Program-made: the position numbers and the translations under genes | Shown: in pieces, positions 59,478 to 64,000 of the stretch | How positions within the stretch are numbered: position 1 is the stretch's first letter | Layout of the letters: each line of letters opens with the position of its first letter | Assembly (NCBI RefSeq): GCF_004027225.2 | Contig: NC_044283.2 | Span: 13,782,992-13,846,991 of the forward strand | Reading direction: 5' to 3' | DNA length: 64,000 nucleotides | From: Strigops habroptila | Taxonomy: Eukaryota; Chordata; Aves; Psittaciformes; Psittacidae | The notes under the pieces: model-generated | The model's database searches: none | The model's input: only the letters and a program-made list of their open reading frames with translations | Told to the model about the DNA's origin: nothing

Positions 59478-62400
59478 GAGCATGAGAACTCCTGTGTTGC
59501 TGCAAAGCAACTTTAGCTGTTCGATTTAAAGCAGTTTTTAAGGAAGCCACCATCTGATCACATTGCTGTAATCTCTGTCTTTCTCTAGGGCTGCTTTTCA
59601 TGCTCTTTTGTCACATCTTCATTAGTTCATATGTTCATTGTAGACAGTAACATTTTCTATCGTTCCCCTTGAGCACAGTAGCTTGATCTCACTTACGTCC
59701 ATGCAAATACCAGCTCTAACCAATTCTCTTGATTGCCTCTCAGACTGCTTCCATTTTAAATAAATAGAGCCACCCAGATAATCAAATAAAGCTTTAATCT
59801 TCCTTCCAGATCAACTCTTTGACCAACACTCCAACTAATTCTGATACCAGAAAAAAAATCATTTAATTAGGGAGGCCCATAAATTCCACTTCATCTTTTA
59901 AGTGCTCATAAAGATGGCTTGTATCTTCTTCGTCTGCCTCTGTGGGGTGGGTCACATGTCATTCTTCAGCTAGAACTGGTGCTCTTTAGCTGATTCCCAA
60001 TATTTGTGTTCAACCAAAGCAGAGCTAGGTAATCCCTAGTGCCAAGAAAGGACCCTATGCTCTATTACAAACAATCAGCACATACTTGGAAGTTTCAAAA
60101 ATAAATAACATCCTTATTTTGTTACATTTCATCTGCAATTACTTAGCCCTTTCTGTTTCTTAACATTACTATTAAAATAATTTAATTTGTCCACAATATT
60201 AAATTAATTTTGAATGCTAAAATGGAAGTTTATTCAGAAAAGTGAATTAAGGCAGCAATCTGGCAGTAAACAAATGCTCCAAACATGCAAATAGGCAGAT
60301 TCTATTCTGAGCTGCATTGATGAAACCCTGCTGACTTAAATGGTGCTGTTTCAGGACCAGAGGCTTGCCTAAACCACAACAACCTGAGAAGCTTAAGAGG
60401 TTTTCACGACAGGATTTCTCTAAAAAAATACCGTTTTGCCCAAATGCAAAATATTTTCTGCAAGCAGGTCCTAGTTTAACTACTCTGGAAGCAATTGTGA
60501 GTATGAAGTTCTGAACATGTTAGAATCATAGATTTTTGAACCAGGAACAGTAATTAGATTGTTGTAGTGTGAGCTCTAGCTCTCTGATCAGTGCTAAACC
60601 TGACTTGCTCAAACAACTGCTTTCAAACTTCTCTTTTTTGTTTTTCTCTAGCATATATCACAATACTAATTTATCACAAGTTTTAAAATATAAGAAATAG
60701 CACAAAGTTATTTCTGCCTACCTATCTGCTCAAGCATGTGGCAGAAGGCAGGAGGGCTGGCTTACCCAGGAGAGAGCTCTAACAGCTGCTCCTTGCTGTG
60801 TTCCTGAGGTACCTTTAGGGGACAGCTGGTCTACTTAGAGACCTTTAGGGAATGTCTTTGAGACCAATTTAATATTACTTAAAAAGAGATATTTTTTTTT
60901 TAAAGGTAATTTTTTTAGTCAACTCCAAAGTGCACTTGATATACAAAGGATCCTGAAATTTTGCTACATAATCTTAATCAGAAAGCTATTCTCTGATGTT
61001 CATCATATCCTTTTGTTAGGCTCTTCCACTCCCTCTCTTCCACCCTAGATAATTGTATTTATTCTATAATATATGCTTGGGTAGCATTTAAATTCATGTA
61101 TACACAGGAATAACGGTTGTTAAGGTGCAATCCTCAAGCATTTGCCTGAAGATTCAAATTTGCATGATGATAGATTTTTCCAATGTTGTTTTTAGTGTGA
61201 GTGACACTAACTGTAAGATGGAAGAAGACCATGATGGAGTCTTTCTAAAAGAAAAAAATTACTTTTACTAGTATTTTTCAATGCTTTGAATTTCCTCTTT
61301 TAATCACTTCAAAAATTTTCCAACCATTTTCATAATTTTGGAAATATTCCTGTGTTGTATGGCCCACTTGCGGTCCATAGACTTTGAGCAGGCTATATCA
61401 GTGCAGAGAAGTAGATGGTTCCAGAGAACAGCAGAGAGGGTAATTATCCAGGTAATTTAAACACATGCTTCTTTCCATTGACTAGGTAATGTAAGGTCCT
61501 TGTGAGAACAATTAGTGTATTAAAAAAGAAAAAAGCTGACTGTCTCTTCTATTGAGCAGCATCCTTCAACATCTGACCTGCTCTTTCCTGCAGGAGCACT
61601 GAGCATATGTAGTAGTATATCCTGCTTGTGTTATTCTGCCTTTTCCTTCAAGAGCTCTGAAAAAAGCAGGATTTGGTTAAAGAGAAAATTAAAGATATAA
61701 TAGTTTTGTTAAGGTGAAGGCTTTGCTGCTTGATGGAGTTGTTTCTAGCTGAAAACAAAGTGCAAATTTCAATCATAATGATGTGACCAGGGTAATTTAC
61801 TTGCAAACTTGAAGATAATGGTTTTTTGTAGCCAATATGAGTTTTAATTTAATTTCTGACTTAATTAGATTAAGAAATGCTTATAAATCACACCTGCAAG
61901 GATAAAGAGAAAAAGGCTTTTTAAAAGGTTTGTTCTTTCTCTGGGCACTACTTGACTCTGGTTTTACAAACGATGTCTCATTTTAACAGTAACACTACAT
62001 CTTTACTTGTATCTGAGCAGGCCCTGTTGAAGTAGGCCTTGTTGAATTTGTAGTAAGGCAGGTCAGAAAGCAGCCTGGCAAAATCAGTGAACCCTACTTG
62101 AATGTTATTTATTCTCTGAGACCTGACAGTATGCAAAATCCAGGATGAATGGAGATATGAGTATCTGCATGCAGTGATGTGCAAACAGCCTTATATTATT
62201 CATTTCTGCATCCTGCAAAATGAGTCTCTGGACACCGTTGATCGTATCTTACATATGATGTATTATTAAAATACATGCACTCATTAAATTTCACCTAAAA
62301 TCTATGAAATAAAAAACTTCAAGATTTTAATACAAACACTGATTTTAAAATCTTCCTACCTGGCTCTGTCTGATCATAGATGATGTATGTACAGCTGGCC

Positions 62401-63105
62401 CATTGGATCACTTATTCCCTGAGAACTCTTGTCCCCAAGGATTTGGCCTCATTCTGTGCATACATGAATAAAATGAGATCTGGATTTAAACAGAATAGAA
62501 GCAGCTGCAATTGTTAATGGGAACCTTAAAAAACAGGCTTGGCTTTATTAGGTTTGAAGGATGAATGTGATCTTGAAGTGGGAAATTTCACTCTGATGTC
62601 AATAGTCAATCATGAAAGGTTTTTTTTCTTTTTGGCTGAGATTTAGAGCAAAACTTGCAGTTCTGCAGTTCTGCTACTATTTTTACCTAAAAGAGACCTG
62701 AATTTCATCCCTCTAAATATGTCCTTTGGTAAAATCTTTACCAACACATTTTCTAGTTCTTGCCAGAAAAAAATGGAACACAATTCAGGCCTACGAACAT
62801 GCTATGAAATAAAGATGAATGTAGTAGGTGGAAATTTGTGAAAGAACAGGGATGTCAGGAAAGCCAGTTGCCATCTTACTCCTTCACTTGCAACAAAAAC
62901 AATTTATTATCTTCACACAAGATTTTCTACCAAGACTTGCACAAGCAGTGGGTGCTTCATATTCATTTTCCAGTACATCTTTGCTTGAATGTCACTGCAA
63001 TTAAAAGCCAGTTTCTGAAAAGCACACATAGATCCATTAATTCCAGGGAACAACATCAGCATTTTAATCACAGCAGAGTAAGGAACAGCTCCCTTCCACA
63101 TGAGC

Positions 63106-63679
63106 TGGTTCTGGCTGGGGGAAGAGTTAGTTTCCTTCATAGTAGCTATGGGCTGTGTTTTGGATTTGTGCTGGAAACAGTGCTGATAACACAGTGATGT
63201 ATTTGTTACTACTGAGCAGTGCTTACATAGAGTCAAGGCCTTTTCTGCTCCTCACACCACCCCACCAGCGAGCAGACTGGGGATGGACAAGGAATTGGGA
63301 GGGGACACAGCAAGGACAGCTGACCCCAGCTGACACAAGGGATATCCCATACCACGCTCAGCGTATAAAGCTGGAGGAAGAAGGAAAGGAGGGCATGTTT
63401 GGAGTGATGGTGTTTGTCTTCCTGAGCAACCATCACCCGTGGTGAAGCCCTGTTTGCCTGGAGATGGCTGAACACCTACCTGACCATTGGAAGTGGTGAA
63501 TAAATTCTTCGGTTTGATCTGCTTATGTATGTGGCTTTTGCTTTACCTATTATATTGTCTTTACCTCAACCCACAAGTTTTCTCACTTTTACCCTTCCGA
63601 TTCTCTCCCCGTTACACTGGGATGTGTGTGTGAGCAAGCGGCTGTGTGAGGATGAGTTTCCAGCTGAGGTTAAACCACA
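63106..63679 (+). mobile_element. Solo LTR of an avian endogenous retrovirus
   Basis: About 570 bp that I recognise as a common non-galliform bird LTR. It starts TGGTTCTGGCTGGG and ends in GGTTAAACCACA. It contains a TATA box (TATAAA, 63364-63369) and a poly(A) signal (AATAAA, 63499-63504), both on the plus strand. No internal retroviral genes flank it on either side within the window, so it reads as a solo LTR left by recombination. A target-site duplication was not found, and the exact ends are approximate. The ERV class (K or L) cannot be settled here. The open frames inside are incidental. Confidence 0.82.
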
Positions 63680-64000
63680 CCAACACACAGCTAGGATTAT
63701 CAAAGATACGGCAACTTCTTTATTCTAATTTATTCTGCAACAAAATATTTACAAGGCTTAACTGAAGATCAGAATGCTTTTAAAGATACATGGAAACAAT
63801 TAGCATACCTGGGGCTAAATCTGCACTTGGTGTTTGGTTCAGACTTGAGTCCATCATCTTCCGAATTTAGTAATTTAGCCTCTAAGAGGCAATGACCTTT
63901 GTAGGAAGGCAGCAACTAAAAGCTATGAGTTAGTAAGCAATAGGTTTGTAGCAACATCTTAATGGTAGGTGGTTACATGAAACCCCTTCCTTGTCCCTCA
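63680..64000. other. Right edge of window, intergenic
   Basis: AT-rich; nothing recognised. Confidence 0.6.

Larger units (their letters stand above)
58601..63105. other. Intergenic DNA downstream of OTOP1
   Basis: About 4.5 kb without a recognisable gene. It contains a short tandem duplication at 59434-59477 and a CTCF-like motif at 59255-59268. Confidence 0.65.

Noticed and set aside
60520-60590. Possible further CR1 3' end (gaatcatagatttttgaacc)
   Set aside because: Only the first dozen bases resemble the CR1 terminus; the following sequence does not continue the match.

Overview
The window is vertebrate nuclear DNA, almost certainly from a bird. It holds four spliced protein-coding genes with GT-AG introns. 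Three have CpG-rich promoters. The interspersed repeats are fossil CR1 LINEs, and a solo LTR of a type I associate with non-galliform birds lies near the right end. The species cannot be named from the sequence. The gene order ZBTB49 (-), LYAR (+), TMEM128 (+), OTOP1 (+) matches the human 4p16 block in relative orientation, so this is conserved synteny.

Layout. Bases 1-15150 carry the 5' two thirds of ZBTB49 on the minus strand. The last zinc fingers and the 3' end lie left of base 1. A CpG island at about 14640-15420 looks like a shared divergent promoter for ZBTB49 and LYAR. LYAR is complete: eight coding exons at 15695-22808, predicted 361 residues. Bases 23300-32700 are about 9.4 kb of AT-rich intergenic DNA with no recognisable gene. 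A second CpG island at about 33110-33700 contains TMEM128 exon 1. TMEM128 has four coding exons at 33370-37544 (174 residues), with a probable 3' UTR intron. A third CpG-rich block at about 42500-42960 contains OTOP1 exon 1. OTOP1 has six coding exons at 42869-57850 (575 residues). The rest is intergenic DNA with one CTCF-like motif and the LTR.

The genes are neighbours rather than a pathway: a BTB zinc-finger transcription factor, a nucleolar ribosome-biogenesis protein, an uncharacterised four-pass membrane protein, and a proton channel used in sour taste and otolith formation. Only the ZBTB49/LYAR head-to-head pair suggests shared regulation.

I found no convincing undescribed system. The observations most worth following are a near-perfect 26-bp hairpin in a ZBTB49 intron, a CTCF-like site beyond OTOP1, a 3' UTR intron in TMEM128, a SOX-like palindrome in OTOP1 intron 1, and the solo LTR. 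Exon boundaries were set by reading splice sites and by remembered human orthologues. No alignment or transcript data were available.
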